From JALYGY01 sp963800975 (GTDB lineage: Bacteria > Actinomycetota > Rubrobacteria > Rubrobacterales > Rubrobacteraceae): DNA of 64,000 nt. Of this stretch, positions 55,169-63,090 are shown one piece after another; the first letter of the stretch is position 1, and every line of letters begins with the position of its first letter. The translations under genes were made by a program, and so were the position numbers. The notes beneath the pieces are model-generated. The model had not been told where the DNA came from. It worked only from the letters and a program-made list of their open reading frames with translations, and did no database searches. The stretch covers positions 434,001-498,000 of the forward strand of contig CAWDDB010000014.1 of the NCBI GenBank assembly GCA_963800975.1, written 5' to 3'.

Positions 55169-55585
55169 CTACTCCCTTCTGCGCCGGACCAGCCCTACCC
55201 CGAGGACCAGGACCCCCGCCGCAAGCGAGACGGCGCCCACGTAAGCGAGGTAGATCGCGGCGTTTGGCTCGGTCGCCTGGGGCGAGAGTACCGAGAGGAA
55301 GAAGGCCGCGGGCAAGAGGATCGCAGCCGCGGGGATGGAGTGCCGCACCAGCGTCTTGAGGCCATCAGGGAGCGCAGCCTCATCCACGTAACGCAGCGTC
55401 ACCAGGGACAGGACGAGTAAGACGCCAGCGTGGGCGTGACCGGCACGCCAGAGATCCTGCCTGTACTCGTTCTCGGCGTACGCAGGATCGCCAACGAGCA
55501 GCGAGAGGATGCTGGTGCCCCCGTAGGCCACCGCGGGCATCAGGATGAGCAACACTCCAGCTACCAGCCGGGACTGCGGGCTCAA
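55169..55585 (-). CDS. Small four-helix membrane protein of unknown function
   Basis: A 138-residue protein with four hydrophobic segments (LVAGVLLILMPAVAYGGTSI, AGVLLVLSLVTLRYV, IPAAAILLPAAFFLSVL, YLAYVGAVSLAAGVLVLGVG). The loop after the first helix holds RQDLWRAGHAHAG, with His residues facing the second helix. Not recognised. The start is TTG at 55585, overlapping the upstream stop as TTGA, so it is coupled to the gene at 55582-56109. Confidence 0.7.
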   Translation of the reverse strand: MSPQSRLVAGVLLILMPAVAYGGTSILSLLVGDPAYAENEYRQDLWRAGHAHAGVLLVLSLVTLRYVDEAALPDGLKTLVRHSIPAAAILLPAAFFLSVLSPQATEPNAAIYLAYVGAVSLAAGVLVLGVGLVRRRRE

Positions 55586-56109
55586 GTTCCCCCTTCCTCA
55601 CCTTCCAACGCTACCGGTCGTCCCCAGAGCGCGTAGACAAGCGTCCCACCGCGGACGCGTACCTCCAGGTGGCCCCCATCGGCGAGCTCCCGCAACGTCG
55701 CATCGGCCTCGGCCACCGAAAGCGAGGTCTCCATCGCCGCCCGCGTCGAGGTGATCTCACCCCGCTCCCGTAACGCCTCCAGGAGCTGGCGCTCCCCGTC
55801 GTCCGAAGCCCCCAACGTCTGGCTATCCGAGACGGCAGACGACGCGCCAGCCAGGCCCTTCAACAGGAGGCCGAAGGCCGGGAACGCGACCCAACCGTAG
55901 GTCGTGAACACCCACCAGAGTTCGGGAACGATCGCGACAACCAACAATCCCGAGAGCATCACCGGCACGAGCACGGCGATCCCCGTCACTACCCTGGCCC
56001 TCGCGCTCATCTCTTCCGCGTCCAGCCCGAAGGGACCGCGATCCACCCTCCGAATCTCCCGATGCCCGAACCCCGACTTGCACCTGGTCATCGATCCGCC
56101 ACACATCAT
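55582..56109 (-). CDS. Membrane protein with a C-terminal winged-helix-like domain
   Basis: A 175-residue protein starting at ATG 56109 behind GAAAGGAGAGC. Two adjacent hydrophobic segments (VVTGIAVLVPVMLSGLLVVA, WVFTTYGWVAFPAFGLLLKG) are followed by a cytoplasmic domain that looks like a winged helix (RQLLEALRERGEITSTRAAM, VAEADATLRELADGGHLEVR). A GTG at 56229 with its own AAAGGAG could extend it by 40 Gly/Arg-rich residues. It lies downstream of tetR with direct GTTACT repeats between. Function unknown; membrane-bound regulation is an inference. Confidence 0.65.
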   Translation of the reverse strand: MMCGGSMTRCKSGFGHREIRRVDRGPFGLDAEEMSARARVVTGIAVLVPVMLSGLLVVAIVPELWWVFTTYGWVAFPAFGLLLKGLAGASSAVSDSQTLGASDDGERQLLEALRERGEITSTRAAMETSLSVAEADATLRELADGGHLEVRVRGGTLVYALWGRPVALEGEEGGT

Positions 56110-56242
56110 GCTCTCCTTTCCGCCGTCACCGGCCACCGGTCGCACCTCAGCAAAGCGGCCCCCCGTCACCCGGTCGAGGCCGTGCGCGTGCCGCACCCCT
56201 CCCCAACGAGACCCCACTCCGTGACCCACAATAGCTCCTTTT

Positions 56243-56259
56243 GTTACTGATCGGTTACT
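56243..56259. promoter_or_regulatory. Direct GTTACT repeats downstream of tetR
   Basis: Two GTTACT units 11 bases apart, one helical turn, between tetR and the next gene. They resemble a half of the GTTAGT operator in the tetR promoter, so they could be a second, weaker site. Speculative. Confidence 0.35.
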
Positions 56260-56286
56260 AAATTAACAGGGAAAAATCTCTGTCGC

Positions 56287-56850
56287 TCAAGCCTCCCCAC
56301 CCATAAACCGTCGCAGCCAGTCCTGCTTTCCCAGCCTGGGCATCAGGTCGATCGCCCCGTCCACCGTCAGGAGCATCCCGGAGGCGAAGAAGTTCCAGAC
56401 CTCTTGCTCGCTCGCCCCGCTCGCGCCTTCCACGAACCGCCAGAGGCCTGCGTAGCGCTCGCCGACCGCCTCGCGGATCTCGGCATCGTCGGAGGCGGCG
56501 AAGCCTTGCAGAAGCAGCATCATGTCCTCGCGCTTGATCTGCGAGAGGTTGTAAGAGCGGCCCATGGCCTCGAGGACCTCCCCGGGGTTCTCATCGGCCG
56601 CCTGGCGAAACGCCTCCTGCACGCGGTCGCACACCCGCCGCAACGCCGCAAGAAATAGGTCCTTCTTTGTCCCGAAGAGCCTGTATACATAGGGCTGCGA
56701 GACCCCGGCTTTCTCTGCCAACTCCTCTGCCGAGCCGCCGCGCAACCCCCTCGCGGCGAACTCCGAGATCGCCGCCTCCAGGATCTCCTCCCGACGCTCC
56801 TCCGCCGTCTTGCGTACGCCAACCTTCTTCGCTCGTGTCTCACTGCTCAT
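56287..56850 (-). CDS. TetR-family transcription regulator
   Basis: A 187-residue repressor-type protein from the ATG at 56850. The N-terminal DNA-binding domain has RREEILEAAISEFAARGLRG and the recognition helix region AEKAGVSQPYVYRLFGTKKD. The C-terminal ligand domain (NLSQIKREDMMLLLQGFAA) is of the AcrR-like type. Upstream is a consensus promoter with an inverted repeat on the -10, so autorepression is likely. The predicted transcript begins at the ATG. Targets may be the two membrane-protein genes downstream. Confidence 0.85.
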   Translation of the reverse strand: MSSETRAKKVGVRKTAEERREEILEAAISEFAARGLRGGSAEELAEKAGVSQPYVYRLFGTKKDLFLAALRRVCDRVQEAFRQAADENPGEVLEAMGRSYNLSQIKREDMMLLLQGFAASDDAEIREAVGERYAGLWRFVEGASGASEQEVWNFFASGMLLTVDGAIDLMPRLGKQDWLRRFMGGEA

Positions 56851-56853
56851 GTT

Positions 56854-56886
56854 TGTTAGTATATAGTCACTAACAACTGTTGTCAA
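56854..56886 (-). promoter_or_regulatory. tetR promoter with overlapping operator, leaderless
   Basis: TTGACA (56886-56881), 17-base spacer, TATACT (56863-56858). A perfect inverted repeat with arms TGTTAGT and ACTAACA and an eight-base centre (56854-56875) covers the -10. The distance from -10 to the ATG at 56850 is seven bases, so transcription would start on or beside the start codon. Confidence 0.82.
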
Positions 56887-56931
56887 ATCTGCGACGGTTT
56901 GCTCGTGGCGGCGATGGATCGGGTAGTTACG

Positions 56932-57948
56932 TCAGAAGGCGGTGGCTGCCGCTGGTGCTGCCGGCACCCGCGCGGCGAGGCGCGGTCCCGACGCGAGGGC
57001 TCCCGGCGTCTGTCTCAGGGCTGCTGGTCGGTTGTAGGCGGGGCCAACGCGTGCCGGACCTGCGAGGAACCGCGGGCCGTGCGGAACCGGCGCGGCCGCT
57101 GCTGCGGGGGGCGGCGGGGCCGGGACCGTCGCCGCCACGGGGACGACGGGTTGGGGCGCGGCTGGCTCGAGGGCGACGGGTTCGACAGATGCCAGGTCCG
57201 CCGCGGTCCGCAGGGCGCCTCTACCGGCCGACCTGGCCGGAACTTCAGCGGGCAGGGTCGGGCCGCGCGCCTGGCTGTCCCCGGCACGCGGCGTCGTGCC
57301 TGGTCCGGTCGCTTCTTCGGATGATGCGGCCGGTTGGGACCGTTGCGGCGACGCGCGACGCGCGGCCGGCGGAGGCGCGGGCTCCTGGGGCGCAGCGGCC
57401 AGGGCAAACTGGACCTCGCTCATGGGCCGCGGGTCTGGCGGCGGTTCGGCGGCGGACCCGGAGAAGCTGGCGGCGTCACCAGCGCCGCCTCCACCGTCGT
57501 CCGCTTCGTCTTCGCCTTCTTCGACCGCCGCCAGCTCGTTCACCAGAGCGGCGAGGTCGGGGTCGGCATCTTCGTTTCCGGAGCCGCCCCCATCCTGCCC
57601 GTCCTGCACGAAAGGCGTGTCGCTTTGCGAGGATTCTTCCTCTGTTTCCTGTTCTCCCACGCCGCCTGTGCCGGTTTCGGTCGTGCCGGCTTCGGCTGCG
57701 TCCTCTTCGGCTGGGTCCGCTTCGGTTTCATTCGGGCTAGCGGCGCCGTTATCTGCGTCGTTGTCGGCCCCCGCGGCGGCTTGCTGGTTGTTCTGCGTTG
57801 CGGGGTCGTTGGATCCCATCAGGGCCTGGCAGGCTCTCGGGGCCAGAACGGCCAGAAGGACGAGAAGGACGGCAACGACGGCGATCATCCTGCGTCTTGC
57901 GTACACGCCACGCCCGGTCGAGCGTGGTCCGGTACTCCTGGGCGTCAC
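56932..57948 (-). CDS. Low-complexity membrane-anchored or secreted protein
   Basis: A 338-residue protein with a basic N-terminus and a single membrane segment (MIAVVAVLLVLLAVLAPRA, residues ~21-39). An acidic stretch rich in Asn, Asp, Glu and Thr follows (PNETEADPAEEDAAEAGTTE), and the second half is rich in Pro and Ala (VPVAATVPAPPPPAAAAAP). No enzyme domain seen. The composition suggests a cell-wall-spanning or secreted linker protein. The start is GTG at 57948 after GGTGGGGGA. Composition-driven open frames on the other strand are less plausible, but coding status is not certain. Confidence 0.6.
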   Translation of the reverse strand: MTPRSTGPRSTGRGVYARRRMIAVVAVLLVLLAVLAPRACQALMGSNDPATQNNQQAAAGADNDADNGAASPNETEADPAEEDAAEAGTTETGTGGVGEQETEEESSQSDTPFVQDGQDGGGSGNEDADPDLAALVNELAAVEEGEDEADDGGGGAGDAASFSGSAAEPPPDPRPMSEVQFALAAAPQEPAPPPAARRASPQRSQPAASSEEATGPGTTPRAGDSQARGPTLPAEVPARSAGRGALRTAADLASVEPVALEPAAPQPVVPVAATVPAPPPPAAAAAPVPHGPRFLAGPARVGPAYNRPAALRQTPGALASGPRLAARVPAAPAAATAF

Positions 57949-58397
57949 TCCCCCACCGGATTCTGCGGGTCCTGGACTCCGTGCATCGGTTCCTCCCCTA
58001 AGCGCCGATATCGCCGACCGGCCCCCTCCGCGGCGCCTCCCCGGCCCGCCCGAAGATCCGGTCTAGGTGACCTTTATAGCGGATGTCCGGACCGGGAGCA
58101 ATGGGTGTCTCACGCCCTCCGTCCGGGTCTCCGCTGGGGCAGCGGAACTCGTGAAAAAAATCGTTCGCGAACGGTGACGAGAAGAAGGCTCACCGCGCCT
58201 CCGCGATCGCCGGATGCTGGCCTCGCGTGGCCCGGGTCTGGGTACTCCGCCGCCCATCTCGTAACGGCGCCGCAGAGATCCCGGTGCCCCACCAAGGTGC
58301 CGCCTCTTGGGCCTGCTTCGGCGCGGCGTTCGGTTATGATCCTGGCGCGGAGATCACGTCGGACCACCAGCGCGGGAGCAAGAATGACAGGTTGGGC
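57949..58397. other. 449-base divergent intergenic region
   Basis: No gene supported. On the minus strand TTGCTC (58101-58096) and TATAAA (58078-58073) with a 17-base spacer could drive the low-complexity gene. A 12-base perfect palindrome CGTTCGCGAACG lies at 58162-58173 next to an A7 run and could be an operator. For the plus strand TATGAT near 58333 is a weak -10 for the peptidase gene. Confidence 0.4.
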
Positions 58398-59408
58398 ATG
58401 AGGCCAGGGAGGAAGAGCTGGCCCAGCCTACTTCTGGCGTGCGTGCTCGCTCTCGTGGCGTTGCTCGGATGCGGTGCCACACGAGAGACCGCAGGAGGCG
58501 AGACACGCTCGCCTGGGCGAACCCCTCAAAGTGAGTCGAGCTCGCAGGGACCGGTGCGGGCCGTCGCGATAGACGAAGGCTCCATTCGCGAGCACCTGGA
58601 CCGTCTGACTGGCGTCACGCCGGTCTCGGTGCGGGGCCGGGAGGTCACGATCTCGGAGCGCGGGAGCGAGAACGGCAGGGGGGCTGCGGCCGGCTACATG
58701 GAGGCTTCCTTCGAGGAGATGGGCATACCCGCGCGCACCCTGCCATTCGAATCGGACGGCCTGCGGGGGTTCAACGTCGAGGCGACCTTGCGGGGAACCG
58801 AGGGAGACAGACACCTTTGGGTTACGGCGCACCTGGACTCCGTGCGCAACCCGGGGGCGAACGACGACGCCAGCGGCCTGACCGCCCTGCTACTCATCGC
58901 CGAGGCGCTGAAGAGGATGGGCCTCGAACACACGGTTCACTTCGTAGCCTACGACCTCGAGGAGGTCGGCCTCCTCGGAAGCTCGCACTACGTCGAGAGC
59001 ACCGTGAACGAACTACGGGAAAGGGAAGGCGAGGAAGCCATCATCGGGAACCTGCAGCTCGACATGATCGCCTACGAGGAGGATGGCTTCGACGCCGCGC
59101 TCGGGACCTGCGGAAGGGCAGGCCCGGTAGACGACACCCTCTCGCGGGCGGCGCGGGAGATCGGCTCGCCGATCGAGGTCGACGAGGTGTGCCTTGGTCG
59201 CTCGGATCACGAGCCCTTCTGGGACGCTGGCCTTCCGGCTGCCGTGCTGACCGACGGGGCAGTCTACGACGGCTACCCCTGCTACCACGAGCCATGCGAC
59301 ACGGTCGACAAGCTCAACATCGCGTACCTGCGCTCGATGATCGAACTGAGCACCGCCGCGAGCGCGCTGCTAGCCGACCAGCAGCCACGGGCTTCGTCCA
59401 GGCCCTAG
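58398..59408 (+). CDS. M28-family metallopeptidase, lipoprotein
   Basis: A secreted zinc peptidase anchored by lipid. From the ATG at 58398 the 336-residue protein starts MRPGRKSWPSLLLACVLALV with a lipobox LLGC. The co-catalytic zinc ligands are present: His in TAHLDSV, Asp in GANDDASG, Glu pair in YDLEEVGLLGSSHY, Asp in QLDMIAYE and His in SDHEPFWDAGLPAAV. Family members are aminopeptidases of Leu/Arg type. An in-frame ATG further upstream would destroy the signal peptide and is rejected. Confidence 0.88.
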   Translation: MRPGRKSWPSLLLACVLALVALLGCGATRETAGGETRSPGRTPQSESSSQGPVRAVAIDEGSIREHLDRLTGVTPVSVRGREVTISERGSENGRGAAAGYMEASFEEMGIPARTLPFESDGLRGFNVEATLRGTEGDRHLWVTAHLDSVRNPGANDDASGLTALLLIAEALKRMGLEHTVHFVAYDLEEVGLLGSSHYVESTVNELREREGEEAIIGNLQLDMIAYEEDGFDAALGTCGRAGPVDDTLSRAAREIGSPIEVDEVCLGRSDHEPFWDAGLPAAVLTDGAVYDGYPCYHEPCDTVDKLNIAYLRSMIELSTAASALLADQQPRASSRP

Positions 59409-59453
59409 CCTCCGCTAAACTACCCCTGGGCCAGAGACAGGAGACGTGCAGCG

Positions 59454-60785
59454 GTGCGGGTTGTGATCATAGGAGCGGGCGAGGTGGGGTTCCACACCGC
59501 CAGGATGCTCTCGGGTGAGGGACATCGGGTGGTCATCGTGGAGCAAGACGAGGCCGTGGTCGAGCATACCAGCCAGCGTCTCGACGCCCTGGTGATACAG
59601 GGAAACGGCGCGAGCCCGAAGGTGCTGCGAGAGGCTGGCGTCGAGAAGTCCGACCTCCTCGTTGCCGTGACGAGCACGGACGAGGTAAACATCGTGGCAT
59701 CCCTGGCGGCCAAGGCGCAGGGCGTGCCGCGCACCGTGGCCCGCATCCACAACCCAGACTACGACGACGGGGAGCCGTTCTCCAAGAACCTCCTCGGCAT
59801 GGACTTTGTGCTGCGCACCGAGCAGATGGCGGCGAAGGAGATCTCCGAGGTGCTGCTGGTGCCAGGTGCGGTGAACGTGGAGACGTTCGCGGGCGGGACG
59901 ATAGAGGTGGTCGAGGTCGTTCTCAAGGAGGACTCGCCGGCCGTCAACCGGGCTGTGCGCGACGTAGAGCTGCCCGGGCGAAGCCTCATCGTTGGGGTGG
60001 TGAGGGGCGGCGAGGCGCTCGTGCCGCGCGGGGATACGGTTCTGGAGGCGCGGGATCACATCTTCGTCATCTGCGAGCGCCGCCGCGTCAGGGAGGCGGT
60101 CGCGGCCGTCGTCACGGGCACCTCGCCGGTCAGGGACGTGATGATCCTGGGCGGCGGCCGTATCGGGCTGCTACTCGCGCTCTCGCTCGAGGACATGGGG
60201 ATCGCGGTAAAGGTGATCGAGCGCGACCCCGGCCGGGCCCGGCAGGCCGCGGCGCAGCTCAGGAAGGGGCTGGTGCTCAACGACGAGGGCGTCTCCAGGG
60301 AGTTCCTCCTGCAGGAGGGGGTCGACCGGATGGACGCCTTTATAGCGGTCACCGCGGACGACCGGACGAACCTACTGGCCGCCATGAACGCCCGACACCT
60401 CGGGGCCAGCCTGACCGTCGCGGGCATCAGCAGGGCCGAGTTCGCGCCGCTCTCCGAGGCCCTCGGGGTGGACATCACGATCTCGCCCAGACTGCTCGCG
60501 GCCGGCGCGGTGCTGCGGTTCGTGCGGCGGGGAGAGATCGCGGCCGTCACCCTGCTCGAGAGCGGGGCCCAGATGATCGACCTCTACGTCCCCGAGAAGT
60601 GCCAGGTCGCGGGCCGGCCGCTGGCCGCGGTAGATTTCCCCGAGGGGGCGATCGTGGGCGCCGTCCTGAGGGGCGGCGAGTTCGTGATCCCGGGCGGCGA
60701 GGATGAGCTGAAGGCAGGGGACGAGGTCGTGGTTTTCACGATCGAGTCCGCCGTGGACGAGGTGGAGCGGCTCTTTGCGTCCTAG
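59454..60785 (+). CDS. trkA: Trk potassium-uptake protein TrkA
   Basis: The nucleotide-binding gate of the Trk K+ transporter. The 443-residue protein has two RCK units: first RVVIIGAGEVGFHTARMLSG with the ribose-binding acidic IVEQDEAV, second DVMILGGGRIGLLLALSLED, each followed by a C-terminal subdomain. The start is GTG at 59454 behind AGGAG. The 3' end overlaps the trkH start. Confidence 0.95.
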   Translation: MRVVIIGAGEVGFHTARMLSGEGHRVVIVEQDEAVVEHTSQRLDALVIQGNGASPKVLREAGVEKSDLLVAVTSTDEVNIVASLAAKAQGVPRTVARIHNPDYDDGEPFSKNLLGMDFVLRTEQMAAKEISEVLLVPGAVNVETFAGGTIEVVEVVLKEDSPAVNRAVRDVELPGRSLIVGVVRGGEALVPRGDTVLEARDHIFVICERRRVREAVAAVVTGTSPVRDVMILGGGRIGLLLALSLEDMGIAVKVIERDPGRARQAAAQLRKGLVLNDEGVSREFLLQEGVDRMDAFIAVTADDRTNLLAAMNARHLGASLTVAGISRAEFAPLSEALGVDITISPRLLAAGAVLRFVRRGEIAAVTLLESGAQMIDLYVPEKCQVAGRPLAAVDFPEGAIVGAVLRGGEFVIPGGEDELKAGDEVVVFTIESAVDEVERLFAS

Positions 60786-62214
60786 GGTGGTGGCGAACGC
60801 CGTCGGCGTCGTCATCGGCGCCGGCGGGGCCGTGATGCTGGTCCCCCTGCTCTACTCGCTCCTGGCAGGCGACGGCTACGTCCTGGCCTTCGCCATACCG
60901 GCCTCGGGCGCCCTGGGGTTCGGGGCCGCGGTGTTCTTCCTCACCAGGTTGCGAGGGCCCTACGTCTCGGGCCGAGACGTCTACCTGATAGTTGTGCTGG
61001 GCTGGGTTGGGGTCGGGCTGGTCGGGAGCGTACCGTTCGTCCTCTCGGGGATCCTTCAACCGGCCGACGCGTTCTTCGAGTCGATGGCCGGTTTCACGAC
61101 GACGGGGGCCTCGGTTATCGCGACGCCCGAGGACGTCGCGCCCTCGATATTGCTCTGGCGCAGCATGTCCCAGTGGGCCGGCGGCATAGGCATCGTGCTC
61201 CTCTTCGTCGCCGTCGCGCCGCTCGTCGGCTTCGGGGCTACCCAACTCTACTCGGCCGAGGCCGCCGACCCCGTCCCGGAGAGGCTGACGGCCCGCATCA
61301 GGGACACGGCCAAGATACTGGCGGGCGTCTACAGCGCCCTCACCCTCGGGGGCGTGCTCTCGCTCTCCGTGGCGGGGATGGGACCTTTCGACGCGGTCAA
61401 CCACGCCATGACCACCGTCTCCACCGGTGGGTTCTCGACCCGCGCGGAATCCATCGGGGCCTTCGACTCGACGGCCATCGACATGTTCGTGGCGGTGGGG
61501 ATGCTCCTCTCGGGGGCCAACTTCGCCCTGTACTTCCAGGCGGCGCGGGGCAGGCTGGGACGCGCAATCGGCAACGTCGAGCTCATCGCGTACCTGGCCC
61601 TGATCCTCTTCGGCACCCTCGTCACCTCGGCCGTCCTCTACCTCGGGGGAAGCGGGGCCGCCCCGGCGCTTCGCAACGGGTTGTTCCAGACCGTGAGCCT
61701 CTCCACCGGGACCGGCTTCGTCACGGCGGACTGGAAGACCTGGGGATCCCTCTCGGAAGGCGTGCTGCTGATCCTCATGGGCATCGGCGCCTGCGCGGGC
61801 TCGACGGGCGGGGGCATAAAGGTCGTTAGGTTCGTGCTGCTCGCCCGCCACGCCCGGCAGGAGGTGTTCAGGATGCTCCACCCGCAGGCCGTCACGCTCC
61901 TCAAGTTCGGGCACCGCGTGATCCCGGAGCGACTGCGCCTCGCCTTCCTCGGCTTTTTCTTCCTCTACGTGGCGGCGCTCCTCGTCGGGACCCTGCTCAT
62001 GACCCTGCACGGGCTGCCGCTCGGGACGGCCTTCGGGTCCGTCTTCTCCTGCCTCAGCATCTCTGGCACCGCCCTCGGCCCCGTCGGGGACGCGGCGTTC
62101 TTCACCGGCCTCCCGACCTCGGCCAAGCTGATCCTGACCCTCTACATGCTCCTCGGACGCCTCGAGCTTTTCACGGTCCTGGTGCTCCTGACACCAGAGT
62201 ACTGGCGTCGCTAG
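60775..62214 (+). CDS. trkH: Trk potassium-uptake channel TrkH
   Basis: The membrane pore of the Trk system, gated by the upstream TrkA. The 479-residue protein has the four selectivity-filter loops: AGFTTTGASV, TVSTGGFSTR, LSTGTGFVTA and ISGTALGPVG. The TTG at 60775 overlaps trkA by 11 bases; GTG codons at 60787 and 60790 are alternative starts that would follow the trkA stop immediately. Hairpin 62314-62331 may end transcription. Confidence 0.94.
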   Translation: MRPRVVANAVGVVIGAGGAVMLVPLLYSLLAGDGYVLAFAIPASGALGFGAAVFFLTRLRGPYVSGRDVYLIVVLGWVGVGLVGSVPFVLSGILQPADAFFESMAGFTTTGASVIATPEDVAPSILLWRSMSQWAGGIGIVLLFVAVAPLVGFGATQLYSAEAADPVPERLTARIRDTAKILAGVYSALTLGGVLSLSVAGMGPFDAVNHAMTTVSTGGFSTRAESIGAFDSTAIDMFVAVGMLLSGANFALYFQAARGRLGRAIGNVELIAYLALILFGTLVTSAVLYLGGSGAAPALRNGLFQTVSLSTGTGFVTADWKTWGSLSEGVLLILMGIGACAGSTGGGIKVVRFVLLARHARQEVFRMLHPQAVTLLKFGHRVIPERLRLAFLGFFFLYVAALLVGTLLMTLHGLPLGTAFGSVFSCLSISGTALGPVGDAAFFTGLPTSAKLILTLYMLLGRLELFTVLVLLTPEYWRR

Positions 62215-62303
62215 GACTCAAGGGCTACGCGAGGCTCAGCTATCGGCACGCGCGAAGCTTGGCCAAGGGTGGTGCGTAGGTTGTTGGGGTTCTCGGTTCC
62301 AGG

Positions 62304-62331
62304 GCACAAGAAAGCCCCGCCGTGGCGGGGC
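62304..62331 (-). terminator. Hairpin terminator after tRNA-fMet
   Basis: Stem GCCCCGCC/GGCGGGGC with a two-base loop, followed on the minus strand by TTTCTTG. It lies ten bases after the tRNA end; it may also stop trkH transcription from the other side. Confidence 0.75.
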
Positions 62332-62340
62332 CCCTGTTAG

Positions 62341-62414
<74 letters not shown>

Positions 62415-62428
62415 TCGCTGTAAATTCG

Positions 62429-62456
62429 AGTTTACCATCGGTCAAAGGTTTGTAAA
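62429..62456 (-). promoter_or_regulatory. Promoter of the initiator tRNA gene
   Basis: TTTACA (62456-62451), 16-base spacer, TAAACT (62434-62429), predicted start about eight bases before the tRNA. A TTGACC at 62445-62440 with 17 bases to TACAGC is an alternative that would begin inside the tRNA and is less likely. Confidence 0.6.
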
Positions 62457-62488
62457 GGGCCCCGGAGCCGTGCTACCTTTGCCCCAAG

Positions 62489-62884
62489 ATGGGCATCGTT
62501 TTCATCGTCCTGATCACGGTCGGCGCGGTACTGTCCCTCGTGACCGCGGTGGTCGCCCTGCGGGCCTACCTGCGGCTGCGTCGCGCCCGGGTCGCGCTGA
62601 GCAAGCGCCTGACCGAGGACGTCGCCGACCTGGCCCAGCGTACCGGCGAGCTTGAGAGGGGCCTCGCCAACCTCGACGCCAGGGCGCAGGAACTACCGAT
62701 CAGGATCGCCGAGCTCCAGCAGAGCCTCTCGACCCTGCGGATCCTCACCGAGGCCCTCGCGGCCACGCTACTCCAGGTCCAGAAGGTTCTCACCTTCCGG
62801 GCCGTCAAGACCCTGAGCGCCGGCCGAATCTCCGACCTGCTGCGTGTCCGTCCCGCCCCCGAGAACGACCCGAGCTCGGGATGA
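62489..62884 (+). CDS. Small membrane protein with coiled coil, unknown
   Basis: A 131-residue protein with one N-terminal membrane segment (GIVFIVLITVGAVLSLVTAV) and a long heptad-like region (LTEDVADLAQRTGELERGLA, RIAELQQSLSTLRILTEALA). Not recognised; the shape recalls DUF948-like membrane proteins. The stop overlaps the next gene as ATGA, so they form a two-gene unit. Confidence 0.65.
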   Translation: MGIVFIVLITVGAVLSLVTAVVALRAYLRLRRARVALSKRLTEDVADLAQRTGELERGLANLDARAQELPIRIAELQQSLSTLRILTEALAATLLQVQKVLTFRAVKTLSAGRISDLLRVRPAPENDPSSG

Positions 62885-63081
62885 GCCCGGGGATGCGGAG
62901 CACTCCACGCGCCCGTATACTCGAACGGATGGGCGAAGAACGGACGCGGCAGCACGAAACCACCGAGGCGCTCGAGCCTTCGGGCGAAGAGTGCGAGATC
63001 TGCGGCTCCGAGATGTACGGGTTGCGCTGCAAGCTCGTTTGTCCCAACTGCGGCTACCGCCGCGACTGCTCAGACCCCTAG
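62881..63081 (+). CDS. Small zinc-ribbon protein, unknown
   Basis: A 66-residue protein with CEICGSEMYGLRCKLVCPNC followed by GYRRDCSDP. Two CxxC knuckles (CEIC and CPNC) plus extra Cys make a treble-clef or ribbon zinc site likely. The ATG at 62881 overlaps the preceding stop (ATGA); an internal ATG at 62929 is also possible and would give 50 residues. It is nine bases upstream of the acetyltransferase. Confidence 0.65.
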   Translation: MSPGMRSTPRARILERMGEERTRQHETTEALEPSGEECEICGSEMYGLRCKLVCPNCGYRRDCSDP

Positions 63082-63090
63082 GCCGCCGCG

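Noticed and set aside
58227..58397. A longer N-terminus for the M28 peptidase
   Set aside because: It would bury the lipoprotein signal peptide that begins at 58398.
60736..62010. A 424-codon minus-strand frame opposite trkH
   Set aside because: Low-complexity Glu/Gly/Arg composition and complete overlap with a well-supported channel gene.
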